Of a stretch of DNA of 64,000 nucleotides, positions 25,968 to 35,078 are shown in pieces (the stretch's first letter is position 1; each line of letters starts with the position of its first letter). A model generated the notes under the pieces. It ran no database searches. It was not told the DNA's origin and was given only the letters and a program-made list of their open reading frames with translations. The stretch covers positions 1 to 64,000 of the forward strand of contig NZ_BPRE01000012.1 in assembly GCF_022179765.1 (NCBI RefSeq), in the 5' to 3' direction. The DNA comes from Methylorubrum suomiense. GTDB lineage: Bacteria; Pseudomonadota; Alphaproteobacteria; Rhizobiales; Beijerinckiaceae. The translations under genes were made by a program, and so were the position numbers.

Positions 25968-26861
25968 ATGACGAATGCGATGCTGCGCCTGCTGATCGCC
26001 GACGGGAACGACCGCGCCGGCCGCGACAAGCGCCGTGAGGCGCTGGGGCGGACCACCGCGCAAGCCTTCGCCGCCGTCGTGACCGCCCTGGCCCCCTCGG
26101 CGGAATGCGTGCTGATCGAGCCCGCCGATGCGGAGGGCGGCCTGCCCGCCGGTCTCGGCCTGCACGAAGCGGACGGGTTGCTCTTCACCGGCTCGACCCT
26201 CCGCCTGACCGAAGGTGGGCTCGCGGTCGAGCGCCAGCTCGACCTGATGCGCGCCGCCTTCGCGGCCGGGTTGCCGACCTTCGGATCCTGCTGGGGCATC
26301 CATGTCGCCGCCGCGGCGGCGGGCGGTCGGGTCGGGGCCAATCCCCGCGGCCCCGAATACGGCTTCGCCCGGCGCCTCGCCGCGACCTCCGAGGGCGCGG
26401 CCCATCCGTTGCTCGCCGGTCGCGGTCGAGCCTGGGATGCGCCCGCGATCCACACCGATTCGGTCTTGGAGCCACCGCCCGGGGCGCGAGTGCTGGCGGC
26501 CAATTCGGTCCTCGACGTTCAGGCGATCGAGATCCGCCACGGGAACGGGCTGTTCTGGGGCACGCAATATCATCCGGAGGTCGACCCCGACGAACTCGCC
26601 GCCATGCTGACGCTCAGCGCCGAGGGGGTTGTGGACGCGGGTCTGGCCGCGGACCGTGCCGAGGTCGAGGCCTATGCCGACGAGATCCGAGCCCTGGGTG
26701 AGACCGATCCGAACGCCCGTCAACGCCTCGCGTGGCGCCACGGTGTCGGCGCCGAATTGCTCGAGGCCGGCCAACGGCGCCGGGAGATCGCGAACTTCCT
26801 GGCACACTTATCCACGCTTCGGCACACATTTGCGGGAGAGCGCGACGGGGTGGCACGTTGA
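25968..26861 (+). CDS. Class I glutamine amidotransferase-like protein
   Basis: A 297-residue stand-alone GATase. The nucleophile elbow FGSCWGIH puts Cys108 in place, and TQYHPEVD near 200 gives the His and Glu of the triad, so the hydrolase site is complete. No synthetase domain is fused. Such proteins resemble the GMP-synthase glutaminase or gamma-glutamyl hydrolases. The acceptor is unknown. It lies 111 bp after the permease gene and 68 bp before the second CrtI-type gene. Confidence 0.82.
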   Translation: MTNAMLRLLIADGNDRAGRDKRREALGRTTAQAFAAVVTALAPSAECVLIEPADAEGGLPAGLGLHEADGLLFTGSTLRLTEGGLAVERQLDLMRAAFAAGLPTFGSCWGIHVAAAAAGGRVGANPRGPEYGFARRLAATSEGAAHPLLAGRGRAWDAPAIHTDSVLEPPPGARVLAANSVLDVQAIEIRHGNGLFWGTQYHPEVDPDELAAMLTLSAEGVVDAGLAADRAEVEAYADEIRALGETDPNARQRLAWRHGVGAELLEAGQRRREIANFLAHLSTLRHTFAGERDGVAR

Positions 26862-26929
26862 CCCGATGCGTGCTGCATCTAGCTTCGCCGTGAAGGCCGG
26901 CGCCTCAGCCCGGCGGAGATGCAGTTTCG

Positions 26930-28468
26930 ATGAGCCAGGATTCCTCGGTCGCGGTGGTCGGCAGCGGGCTCGGCGGGCTGGCCGCCGCCTGCGTGGCGGC
27001 GGCCCGCGGGCATCGCGTCACCGTCTACGACAAGAACGCCTGGATGGGCGGCAAGGCAGCGGTGCTGCACGAGGGCGGCTTCCGCTTCGACATGGGGCCG
27101 ACGATCCTCACGGTGCCCCGCGTCTTGGAGCGCGTCTTCAGCGAGGCCGGCAAGTCGGTCCATGACTACATGGATCTGCGCCGCCTCGATCCGCAGTGGC
27201 GCTGCTTCTTCGACGACGGCTCCCGCATCGACCTGATCGAGGATGTCGATGCCATGGCCACGGCCATGGACCGTTTCGCGCCCGGCCAAGGCGTTGGCGA
27301 GGGGTACAAGAAATTCATCGCGGTCTCCGAGCATCTGCACGGGGTCTCGGAACGCTTCTTCTTCTGGAAGGCCGTGCAGGACCTGTTCGACACGATCGAC
27401 ATTCGCGCCAACATGAATCCCGGCACCCTGCGCGACGTGCTGTCCCTGCGCATGCACGCCACCGTCGCGAGCACCATCCGCGGCAAGGTGAAGGATGCCC
27501 GCCTCGCGCAGATGCTCGACCACTTCGTCCAGTATGTCGGCTCCTCGCCCTACGGCGCCCCCGCCGTGCTCTGCGCCATCGCCCATATGCAGACCGCCGA
27601 GGGCGTCTGGTACCCGATGGGCGGCACCCGCGCGGTGGCGGAAGGGCTGATGAAGCTCGCGACCGAGCTCGGTGCGACCCTCAAATCCTCCGACGAGGTG
27701 ACCGGCCTCGACATCGCCGACGGCGCGATCCGCGGCGTGCGGACGACGAGCGGCACCGCCCGCTTCGATGCCGTGATCTCGAACATGGACGCGGTGCGCA
27801 CCTACCGCGAACTCGTCGGCGGGGATGTCGGCAAGACCTACGACAAGAAGAGCTTCGAGCCGGCCTGTTCCGGCGTGGTGCTCTATCTCGGCCTCAACAA
27901 GCGCTACGAGCACCTCGCCCACCACGATTTCGTCTTCTCCCGCGATCCCGAGGAGGAGTTCGACTTCATCTACCGCAAGGGCGAGCCGGCCCCCGACCCG
28001 ACCGCCTATCTCGCGGCGCCCTCCTCCACCGATCCGAGCGTCGCACCGGAGGGCGGCGAGGCGCTCTACGTCCTCGTCCACACGCCGTATCTGCGCCCGC
28101 ACCACGATTGGTCGAAGATGTTTCCGGCCTATCGCCGGACCATCCTCGAGAAGTTGAAGCGTACCGGCGGCATGCCCGATCTCGAGGAGCGCATCGTCGT
28201 CGAGCGCCACCTCACCCCCCAGGACATCCACGACCGTTACAAGGTCCTCAACGGCGCGATCTACGGACTGGCCTCGCACGGGCGCATGATGGGCGCCTTC
28301 AAGCCGGGCAACCGCTCCCGCGAGGTGCGCGGCCTCTACCTCGCGGGCGGCGCCGCCCATCCCGGGCCCGGCATGCCGATGGTGATGATGTCGGGCTGGA
28401 TCGCGGCGGACGCCCTCGATCAGGATGCCCGGAGCCGGGCCGCCCCGGAGCTGCGCGCGAGCGCGTGA
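26930..28468 (+). CDS. CrtI-type carotenoid desaturase/oxidase 2
   Basis: A 512-residue FAD enzyme, paralogous to the 21648 gene. The Rossmann motif is VAVVGSGLGGLAAACVAAARG (8-28), followed by WMGGKAAVLHEGGFRFDMGPT, and the C-terminal FAD-binding motif is YLAGGAAHPGPGMPMVMMSG. One of the two paralogues probably desaturates and the other oxidises the terminal methyl group, as CrtN and CrtP do in Staphylococcus; which is which cannot be told here. It ends 265 bp before the acyltransferase gene. Confidence 0.9.
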   Translation: MSQDSSVAVVGSGLGGLAAACVAAARGHRVTVYDKNAWMGGKAAVLHEGGFRFDMGPTILTVPRVLERVFSEAGKSVHDYMDLRRLDPQWRCFFDDGSRIDLIEDVDAMATAMDRFAPGQGVGEGYKKFIAVSEHLHGVSERFFFWKAVQDLFDTIDIRANMNPGTLRDVLSLRMHATVASTIRGKVKDARLAQMLDHFVQYVGSSPYGAPAVLCAIAHMQTAEGVWYPMGGTRAVAEGLMKLATELGATLKSSDEVTGLDIADGAIRGVRTTSGTARFDAVISNMDAVRTYRELVGGDVGKTYDKKSFEPACSGVVLYLGLNKRYEHLAHHDFVFSRDPEEEFDFIYRKGEPAPDPTAYLAAPSSTDPSVAPEGGEALYVLVHTPYLRPHHDWSKMFPAYRRTILEKLKRTGGMPDLEERIVVERHLTPQDIHDRYKVLNGAIYGLASHGRMMGAFKPGNRSREVRGLYLAGGAAHPGPGMPMVMMSGWIAADALDQDARSRAAPELRASA

Positions 28469-28733
28469 CGCCGCCCGAGATCGCCGTCGGCGAACCCTCC
28501 GGGCGTGCTTCCGCGATGCGCGCGGGCAGGATCGCTCGGGCGATGCCGGCTTCCGTCTCGCCCTCGCGGGGCGAGGCCTGCGGCCGGCGCCGGAGCGGAC
28601 GCCCCGGCGGTGTCCCGACCCGCAACGCGATCGCTCCTCCCGAGGCGGAGGAGGCCCGCGCGCCCTCTCGCCCGGGCAGCGTCGCCCGGCGATCCGTGCC
28701 ATTCAGAGCCGGCACCGGCCGGAAGGTCGCCCC

Positions 28734-29558
28734 GTGACGCCCGCACCCGTTCTCCCCGAGCGCTCGCCCTTCGTCTGGCGCTTCATGGCGCGCTATCTCG
28801 ACCGCTTCGTGCGCCGCCATATGAACGCCCTGCGTCTCGCCCGCTGGGGCGTTCCGGCGCGGATCGAGGCGGGGACCCCGCTCGTGGTCTATTGCAACCA
28901 TCCGGCTTGGTGGGACGCGGCGATCCTCATCGTGATCGGCGACCGTCTGTTCTCCGACAGGGCCTGCTACGCGCCGTTCGACGCGGCCATGCTGGAGCGA
29001 TACGGCATCTTCCGTCGCATCGGCGCCTTCCCGGTCGATCTGGAGAGCCGCCGGGGCGCGACGCAGTTCCTGGCCGCCTCGCGGGCCATCCTCGCAGGAC
29101 CGGGCCGCGCCCTGTGGATCACCGCGCAGGGGCGCTTCAGCGATTCCCGTGCCCGCCCGCTCGGTCTCAAGCCCGGCATCGTCCGGCTGCCGGAGATCGC
29201 CCCGACGACGTTGTTCCTGCCGCTCGCTCTCGAATACGCCTTCTGGGAGGAGCGGGGGGCGGAAGCCTTCTGCGCCTTCGGCGCGCCGATCCCGGCCGTG
29301 GACCTCCTCGCCCTCCCGCGCCACGAGCGCCTCGCCCGGATGGAGACGGCGCTGACCGACACCCTCGACCGGCTCTCCGCCGACGTCATCAGTCGTGACG
29401 CCGGACGGTTCGAGACGCTGGTCTCGGGCCGGCGCGGCATCGGCGGGGTCTATGACGGCTGGCGACGATTCGCGTCGATGCTGACCGGGCAGCGCTTCGA
29501 ATCCGGCCATCGCCCCGAACTGCAGCGCGCTTTGCCGCGCCAGGAGCCCGAGACGTGA
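28734..29558 (+). CDS. PlsC-type acyltransferase, likely carotenoid-glycoside acylation
   Basis: A 274-residue protein with the 1-acylglycerol-3-phosphate acyltransferase motif NHPAWWDA (H-x4-D) near residue 60 and a second block near 145 (PLGLKPGIVRLPE). In the C30 pathway of Staphylococcus CrtO acylates the glucosyl group; a matching role is inferred here from location. GTG 28734 has GGAAGG upstream; the longer open frame (from 28425) overlaps the CrtI-type gene and is rejected. The stop overlaps the glycosyltransferase start. Confidence 0.8.
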   Translation: MTPAPVLPERSPFVWRFMARYLDRFVRRHMNALRLARWGVPARIEAGTPLVVYCNHPAWWDAAILIVIGDRLFSDRACYAPFDAAMLERYGIFRRIGAFPVDLESRRGATQFLAASRAILAGPGRALWITAQGRFSDSRARPLGLKPGIVRLPEIAPTTLFLPLALEYAFWEERGAEAFCAFGAPIPAVDLLALPRHERLARMETALTDTLDRLSADVISRDAGRFETLVSGRRGIGGVYDGWRRFASMLTGQRFESGHRPELQRALPRQEPET

Positions 29559-30709
29559 TGCTGGCGCTCGCCCTCCTCTGCTTGGCGCTGGCCCTGCTCC
29601 CGGCCTGCCTCGCGGCGGTCAATCTCGGGATCCTGCGGACCCCCGAGCCGGAGGCCGAGGAGCCCGGACTCGTCTCGATCCTGATCCCGGCCCGCAACGA
29701 GGCCGCGGTGATCGAGCGGACGGTTCGAGCCGCCCTGGCGAGCGCCGGGATCGCCATCGAGGTGCTGGTCGGTGACGACCATTCCACCGACGACACCGCC
29801 GCCATCGTCCGTGGCATCGCCGCTGCCGATCCGCGTCTGCGCCTCGTGGCCGTGCCCGACCTGCCGGAGGGCTGGACCGGCAAGAACCACACCTGCTCCG
29901 TGCTCGCCCGCGAAGCCCGCGGCGACCGGCTCCTCTTCCTCGACGCGGACGTCACGCTGGTGCCCAACGGCGCCGCCGGCCTCGCGGCCCATGCAAGGCG
30001 TTCGGGCGCCGATCTCGTCAGCGGCGTGCCGCGCCAGACGATGGGAACCCTCGGCGAGCGCCTGACCGTGCCGATGATCGATTTCCTGCTCATCGGCTAT
30101 CTGCCCATGGCGCTGATGCGGCTCCTGCCCGATCCTTCGCTCGGCGCCGCCTGCGGTCAGATGATCCTGATGCGGGCCGAGAGCTACGCCGCCAGCGGCG
30201 GCCACGGGGCGATCCGCACCTCGCTCCATGACGGCGTGCGCCTGCCGCGCCTGTTCCGGGAGCAAGGTCTGCGCACCGATCTCGTCGCCGGCCACGCCCT
30301 GGCGACCTGCCGGATGTATCGCGATTTCCGGCAGAGTTGGGCCGGCTTCTCGAAGAACGCTCGCGAGGGCATGGCCACGTCTCGGGCCCTCCCGGTCTGG
30401 ACGCTGCTCCTGTTCGGCGGCCACGTGCTGCCCTGGCTCCTGCTGGTTCTCGCCCTGCTCGTCGGCGACAGGCCGGCGGCCTGGGTCGCGGCGGGCGCGG
30501 CCCTGGTCTCGCTCGCCACGCGCGCCGCGATCACCCTCGTGGTCCGCGAACCGGCCGCGACCGTGCCGCTGCATCCGGCGACCATCTGCACCGCCCTGGC
30601 GATCCAGTGGAACGCGCTGCTGCGCCCGGACCGGGCCGGGGCATCGGTGTGGAAGGGGCGGCGCTATCCCCTTGCCCCGCCGGGGAGCCCGCCCCACCAG
30701 GGCTCGTGA
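29555..30709 (+). CDS. Family-2 glycosyltransferase, CrtQ-like
   Basis: A 384-residue membrane-associated GT2. An N-terminal helix (3-22) precedes VSILIPARNEAAVIERTVRA and VLVGDDHSTDDTA, and the metal-binding FLDADVTL lies near 130. DLPEGWTGKNHTC is typical of CrtQ-type carotenoid glycosyltransferases. Three C-terminal helices lie at about 285-345. GTG 29555 or ATG 29558 may be the start; both overlap the acyltransferase stop, so the pair is coupled. It probably glycosylates a carotenoid acid. Confidence 0.85.
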   Translation: MMLALALLCLALALLPACLAAVNLGILRTPEPEAEEPGLVSILIPARNEAAVIERTVRAALASAGIAIEVLVGDDHSTDDTAAIVRGIAAADPRLRLVAVPDLPEGWTGKNHTCSVLAREARGDRLLFLDADVTLVPNGAAGLAAHARRSGADLVSGVPRQTMGTLGERLTVPMIDFLLIGYLPMALMRLLPDPSLGAACGQMILMRAESYAASGGHGAIRTSLHDGVRLPRLFREQGLRTDLVAGHALATCRMYRDFRQSWAGFSKNAREGMATSRALPVWTLLLFGGHVLPWLLLVLALLVGDRPAAWVAAGAALVSLATRAAITLVVREPAATVPLHPATICTALAIQWNALLRPDRAGASVWKGRRYPLAPPGSPPHQGS

Positions 30710-30870
30710 CGCGCGGGCCCACGTTCTCGGACGCCCGCCGAACTTGCGGCAAATCGTGCGGCGCCGACGATCCAGCCTTTGCAGTTGCCCGACAACGCCT
30801 GTAGCTTCGGTGCCACGATGGTCCGGCGTGTCGCCGCGACCGCGTGCGTTCAGGAAGCCCGGCAGCGTCC

Positions 30871-31998
30871 ATGAGGGATGAGAGCGCCGCCGCCTTGTCG
30901 GCCCGCCCCGCCGCCGACCCGCATCCCCCGCGGGATGGCGCCCGCACGGTCACGGGCGGCCGATCGATCGAGCCTTATCCGGAGCGCTACGAGCCGGGCC
31001 GCGGCGGGCGTCGCGATGCCTACGCCGCCCTCGATCTCGGCACCAACAATTGCCGCCTGCTCGTCGCCGAGCCGACGCCCAACGGCTTCCGCGTCATCGA
31101 CGCGTTCTCGCGGATCGTCCGCCTCGGCGAGGGCCTGGGCAATTCGAACCGCCTGACCGAGGCCGCCATCGAGCGCACGGTGGAGGCGCTGCGGATCTGC
31201 AAGGCCAAGATGAAGGCCCGGGGCGTGGCCCGCTCCAAGGTCATCGCCACGGAAGCCTGCCGGCTCGCCGTCAACGGCGCCGAGTTCGTCGCCCGCGTGC
31301 GGGCCGAGGTCGGCCTCGATCTCGAGATCGTCGACCGCCAGACCGAGGCCTATCTCGCGGTCACGGGCTGCGCGGCGCTCGCCGATCCGCGGGCGGAATC
31401 GGTGGTGATCTTCGATATCGGCGGCGGCTCCACCGAGATCGCGTGGCTCGACGGCGCGGCGGCCAACCCCTCGACCGACCCGACGCTCCGGATTCGCGCC
31501 TGGGATTCGCTGCCCGTCGGCGTGGTGACGCTGGCCGAGCGCCATGGCGGCACCGAGGTGACGCGGCTGACCTTCGAGGGCATGGTCGAGGAGGTCGGCG
31601 ACCTGATCTCCCCCTTCGCCATCCGGGCGGCCGCCGCCGCGACCGCCCCCTCGTTCCACCTGCTCGGGACCTCCGGCACGGTGACGACGCTCGCCGCCAT
31701 GCATCTGCGCCTCGCCCGCTACGAGCGGCGCCGGGTCGACGGTCTGTGGATGAGCGATTTCGAGGTCAGCGACGCCATCGAGGATCTGCTCGACACCCGC
31801 CTGGAGCAGCGGGCCGACAATCCCTGCATCGGCCGCGACCGCGCCGACCTCGTGCTCGCCGGCTGCGCCATCCTGGAGGCGATCCGCCGGGTCTTCCCGT
31901 CGGAGCGCCTGCGCATCGCCGATCGCGGCCTGCGCGAGGGGCTGCTGATGAACATGATGCGCGAGGACGGCGTCTGGCGCCGGGGACGCTCCCGCTGA
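30871..31998 (+). CDS. Ppx/GppA family phosphatase
   Basis: A 375-residue exopolyphosphatase/guanosine-pentaphosphatase family protein. ALDLGTNNCRLLVAEP (about 54-69) is the first phosphate motif and FDIGGGSTEIAWLDG near 182 the second; LLGTSGTVTTLAAMH near 270 is a further family block. A roughly 45-residue Pro/Arg-rich lead precedes the domain. These enzymes cleave polyphosphate or pppGpp. RlmE follows downstream on the same strand after an opposing gene, as in many Rhizobiales, where the two genes are neighbours. Confidence 0.88.
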   Translation: MRDESAAALSARPAADPHPPRDGARTVTGGRSIEPYPERYEPGRGGRRDAYAALDLGTNNCRLLVAEPTPNGFRVIDAFSRIVRLGEGLGNSNRLTEAAIERTVEALRICKAKMKARGVARSKVIATEACRLAVNGAEFVARVRAEVGLDLEIVDRQTEAYLAVTGCAALADPRAESVVIFDIGGGSTEIAWLDGAAANPSTDPTLRIRAWDSLPVGVVTLAERHGGTEVTRLTFEGMVEEVGDLISPFAIRAAAAATAPSFHLLGTSGTVTTLAAMHLRLARYERRRVDGLWMSDFEVSDAIEDLLDTRLEQRADNPCIGRDRADLVLAGCAILEAIRRVFPSERLRIADRGLREGLLMNMMREDGVWRRGRSR

Positions 31999-32020
31999 CG
32001 GCGCCCGTGTTGGGGCGCCG
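31999..32020. terminator. Hairpin between convergent genes
   Basis: An 8-bp perfect stem CGGCGCCC/GGGCGCCG with a 6-nt loop starts right after the Ppx/GppA stop and lies 12 bp before the stop of the opposing gene. It could terminate both; no T-run. Confidence 0.45.
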
Positions 32021-32031
32021 CCGATCACGGA

Positions 32032-32493
32032 TCAGACCGCCTCGATCGCCTTCGAGGAATGGTGCCCGGTGATGAGCCAGCGCCCGCCGATCTCCTCGAA
32101 GGTGAAGAGGAATCGGGCCGGCACCACCTCGTCCCGGCCGTCCTTGAGCATCGTGAAGGTGTAGAGCCCGCCGATCACGACGGTGCCGAGTTTCCGGCTC
32201 ACCCGCTTCTTCTGGACGGTGATGCCGCAGCGGATGCGTTCGCTCGCCAGGAAGCTCTCGAAATAGGCCCGCCGGTCGTCCTCGCGCCCCCGCACGTCGT
32301 CCGACATGGTCGGGACTAGGATGGCGTCGGGAGCGTAGAGCGCCAGCACGGCATCGACGTCCCGGGTTCCGATCGTCTCGGCCCAGCGCAGGAGCACCTT
32401 TCCGGCCTCGGTCAGGCAGGACGCCGCGTCCCGCTCCGGCATCGTCTCAGCTTCGGTTTCGAAGCGCATCGTCGGAAGGTCGTCGAAGTTCAT
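32032..32493 (-). CDS. NTF2-like (SnoaL/DUF4440) protein
   Basis: A 153-residue protein with the NTF2-fold pattern: a helical start, DVDAVLALYAPDAILVPTM, then strands ending FTFEEIGGRWLITGHHSSK. Members are small-molecule isomerases or binding proteins; no substrate is evident. ATG 32493 has an AGAGG site 8 nt upstream; the frame to 32583 crosses the inverted repeat upstream and is not preferred. It splits the Ppx/GppA and RlmE genes. Confidence 0.78.
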   Translation of the reverse strand: MNFDDLPTMRFETEAETMPERDAASCLTEAGKVLLRWAETIGTRDVDAVLALYAPDAILVPTMSDDVRGREDDRRAYFESFLASERIRCGITVQKKRVSRKLGTVVIGGLYTFTMLKDGRDEVVPARFLFTFEEIGGRWLITGHHSSKAIEAV

Positions 32494-32515
32494 GCTCGCC
32501 TCTTTGAAAAGGAAG

Positions 32516-32583
32516 ATGCCCGATCCCGTCAGCGCCGACCGCGGGCTGCCCTCGGGCCCGGCGGGCCGCATCGGATCGGGCAT
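32516..32583. repeat. Inverted repeat in the NTF2-like gene leader
   Basis: Perfect 11-bp arms ATGCCCGATCC (32516-32526) and GGATCGGGCAT (32573-32583) flank 46 GC-rich bp. An AT-rich stretch holding the palindrome GTTATAAC (about 32590-32597) follows. On the minus strand this would be the promoter and 5' leader of the NTF2-like gene, so the structure may have a regulatory role. Confidence 0.4.
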
Positions 32584-32816
32584 TCAATAATGTTATAACG
32601 TTTCATTTGGATCCTTCATCCGCGTGTTGCGGCTGGTCCGCGTCCTGCGCGGCTTCACGGGCCTCGCGCGGCGGGTTAGAGCATCGTCATGCGAGAGGCG
32701 GGCCGGCCCTCGAAAAGACGACGCGAAAACAAGAGCCTGGACCATCGCCACCGAGGCGCTGCCCGTTCGATCGGGCCGGCGACGGGGCTTCGGGACGGGT
32801 CGAGAGAGGAACGGCG

Positions 32817-33533
32817 ATGAGCGACCGGCGAGGCGGATCGGGCGGCCTGCGCGGCGACCTGAAGCAGCGGGTGAAGACCGGGCGCGGGCGCACGCTCTCG
32901 CAGAAGCGCTGGCTGGAGCGTCAGCTCAACGATCCCTACGTGGCCCGCGCCAAGCGCGAGGGCTACCGTTCGCGGGCGGCCTTCAAGCTCGTGGAGATCG
33001 ACGAACGCTTCAAGCTGCTCAAGCCGGGGCAGAAGGTGCTCGATCTCGGTGCCGCTCCGGGGGGCTGGGCGCAGGTCGCGGTCAAGACGGTGGGCGAAAC
33101 CGGCCGAGTCGTCGGCATCGATCTCCTCGACATCGAGCCGATGGCGGGCGCGACCTTCATCACCCTCGACTTCCTCGACCCGTCCGCGCCCGAGCGGCTG
33201 ACCGAGTTGCTGGGCGGCCGGGCCGACCTCGTGCTGTCGGACATGGCCGCCAACACCACCGGCCACAAGAAGACCGACCATTTGCGCATCATCGGGTTGG
33301 CCGAGACCGCGGCGGCCTTCGCCCGCGAGATCTTGGCACCGGGCGGCGCCTATCTCGCCAAGGTGTTCCAGGGCGGCACCGAGGGCGGCCTGCTCGCCGA
33401 CCTCAAGCGCGACTTCGCGACCGTGCGCCACGTGAAGCCCGCCGCGAGCCGGGCGGATTCGAGCGAGCTCTACGTGCTGGCCACCGGTTTCCGCGGCCAG
33501 ACCGAGGCCGAGGACCCCGACGAGGAGGCGTAA
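32817..33533 (+). CDS. rlmE: 23S rRNA (uridine2552-2'-O)-methyltransferase
   Basis: A 238-residue FtsJ/RrmJ protein. Lys57 ([10 protein letters not shown]) begins the K-D-K-E catalytic tetrad, SAM binds at [13 protein letters not shown] (74-86), [14 protein letters not shown] holds the Asp, and AYLAKVFQG the second Lys. It methylates U2552 in the ribosomal A-loop late in 50S assembly. ATG 32817 has GAGAGGA upstream. The N-terminus carries about 25 extra basic residues ([12 protein letters not shown]) relative to E. coli, as in other alphaproteobacteria. Confidence 0.93.
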   Translation: MSDRRGGSGGLRGDLKQRVKTGRGRTLSQKRWLERQLNDPYVARAKREGYRSRAAFKLVEIDERFKLLKPGQKVLDLGAAPGGWAQVAVKTVGETGRVVGIDLLDIEPMAGATFITLDFLDPSAPERLTELLGGRADLVLSDMAANTTGHKKTDHLRIIGLAETAAAFAREILAPGGAYLAKVFQGGTEGGLLADLKRDFATVRHVKPAASRADSSELYVLATGFRGQTEAEDPDEEA

Positions 33534-33557
33534 GCCGCTCCGGCCAGCCCATGGTTT

Positions 33558-33655
33558 CGAAAGGACGCGTCCTTTCGCGGGTCCAGGGCGGAGCCCTGGG
33601 AAGAAAGCAGGGCTCCGCCCCGCACCCCGCCCAAGGACTCGTCCTTTGGGATTCC
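33558..33655. repeat. Intergenic repeat copy 2 (long form)
   Basis: Begins with a perfect 20-bp palindrome (33558-33577), continues with the hairpin CCAGGGC-gga-GCCCTGG (33583-33599) and closes with a second run related to the first in inverted form near 33635-33653. Bases 33575-33598 are identical to 7285-7308. It lies between rlmE and the convergent porin gene, where it may also act as a terminator. Confidence 0.7.
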
Positions 33656-33656
33656 G

Positions 33657-35078
33657 TCAGAAGAACAGCGTCGTGTTAAGGTAGCCGTAGAAGGTGTCGC
33701 CGGTGTCCGGCGCGTTGGGGGCGTTTCGCAAGAAGTCGCCCTTGATGAGGTAGGCGACGCCGGTGTCGAGGATCATCGCGTCGGGGACGATCCAGTATCG
33801 GATCCGGCCCTCGATCTGTTGGCCGGCATAGCGGCCCGAGCGTCCGCTTCGGTCGCGGACCAGCGTCGCCCCGAAGCTATCGGTGGGGCTCTCCAGGAAG
33901 AGCGGCCGATAGGCCACGAAGGCGTCCCAGATCGGGCTCGGGGTCACTTCGAGGCGCAGGCCCGGCGAGATCAGGTTGGCGCGCTGCACCGGTCCGTAGA
34001 GGCCGGTCGGGCCGTAATCGAAGCGCCGGGCACCGAAGAGCGTGTCGAAGCGGTTGAAGCGGTTCGGATTGCGGCCGTCGCCGCTGGCATGGTCGTATTG
34101 CAGCGCGACCCGCGGCCGCCACGGCGCGTCGAAGGTGTAGCCGGCCTCCGCGTGGAGGAAATAGGCCGCCACGTTCAGGTCGGTCCGGTCGGTCTCGGCC
34201 GCCGTCTCGCGGGCGCGACCGGTCTGGTAGATGGCCTCGAGATCGTAATCGAACGCGCCGGTCTTCGGCGCCCGCGCCAGCCGGACGCCGGGGGTGAACA
34301 GGCGCCGGTCGCGGGTCTGGACCGAGCGCAGGCCGGTGCCGGAATCCCGCTCCATCAGACCGTAGCCGTAGACCTCGAAGGTGCCGCCGAGCACGCCCGC
34401 CTTGGTGTAGGACGCGCCGAAGAGCTGCAGGTCGAGGCTCTCGCGGTCGAAGGCGATCTCGTTGTCGAGGATGCCCGGCGTGTCGTCGGGCAGCCGCGTG
34501 TGCGGCAGGGCCCAGAGAAGCGTGAGCCGGTCCTTCCCGGCATTCTGCCAGTCGTAGGACAGGCCGGTATAGGCGTTGATGGTGTTGCGGAACTGCTGGC
34601 GCGAGACGAGGCGGCGCGAGCCGATATTCTTGGTGAAGCGGCCGACGGTCAGGCTGCTCTTGGTGCCCTCCCCCGCCCCGTCGCCCAGGTCGAGGGCGAG
34701 ATAGGCCTGCCCCGGCTCCAGGGCGTTGATCTCGGTGGTGAAGGCCGAGGAGTTGCGCTGCTGGAAATAGCCGCGACTGTCGAACAACTCGCCGCCGATC
34801 CGCAGGGGGCCGGTCTCGTACTCGACGAAAAGGGTTGTCAGGTACGAGTTGAGAATGTCGTTGCGGGCGAAGGTCTCGGGCCGGAACTGACCGGCGATCC
34901 CCTCGACGCGCGGCCGGAACGAGCCGCTGATGCGCAGGTTCGCCGGGCTACCCAGCGCTTCATGGAGGAGGAAGCGCGGCTTGGTCGGCGCCGCGGAGAA
35001 GATCGGTCCGCTCTGCGCGATGGCGAGGCTGGGGATGACGGCGGCGAGCAGGCACGCCGGCAGCACGGATCGTTTCAA
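33657..35078 (-). CDS. Alginate-export-type outer-membrane porin
   Basis: A 473-residue outer-membrane beta-barrel protein. A signal peptide (MKRSVLPACLLAAVIPSLAIAQ) is followed by alternating amphipathic strands, and the protein ends GYLNTTLFF with the C-terminal Phe needed for BAM insertion. It resembles the AlgE/alginate export family; the substrate need not be alginate. TTG 35078 has AAGGA about 7 nt upstream and starts the signal peptide, so it is preferred over the longer frame. Confidence 0.8.
   Translation of the reverse strand: MKRSVLPACLLAAVIPSLAIAQSGPIFSAAPTKPRFLLHEALGSPANLRISGSFRPRVEGIAGQFRPETFARNDILNSYLTTLFVEYETGPLRIGGELFDSRGYFQQRNSSAFTTEINALEPGQAYLALDLGDGAGEGTKSSLTVGRFTKNIGSRRLVSRQQFRNTINAYTGLSYDWQNAGKDRLTLLWALPHTRLPDDTPGILDNEIAFDRESLDLQLFGASYTKAGVLGGTFEVYGYGLMERDSGTGLRSVQTRDRRLFTPGVRLARAPKTGAFDYDLEAIYQTGRARETAAETDRTDLNVAAYFLHAEAGYTFDAPWRPRVALQYDHASGDGRNPNRFNRFDTLFGARRFDYGPTGLYGPVQRANLISPGLRLEVTPSPIWDAFVAYRPLFLESPTDSFGATLVRDRSGRSGRYAGQQIEGRIRYWIVPDAMILDTGVAYLIKGDFLRNAPNAPDTGDTFYGYLNTTLFF

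Noticed and set aside
24618-26807. Minus-strand frame of 729 codons over the ABC permease and amidotransferase genes
   Set aside because: It crosses three supported genes and has no motif; antisense artefact.
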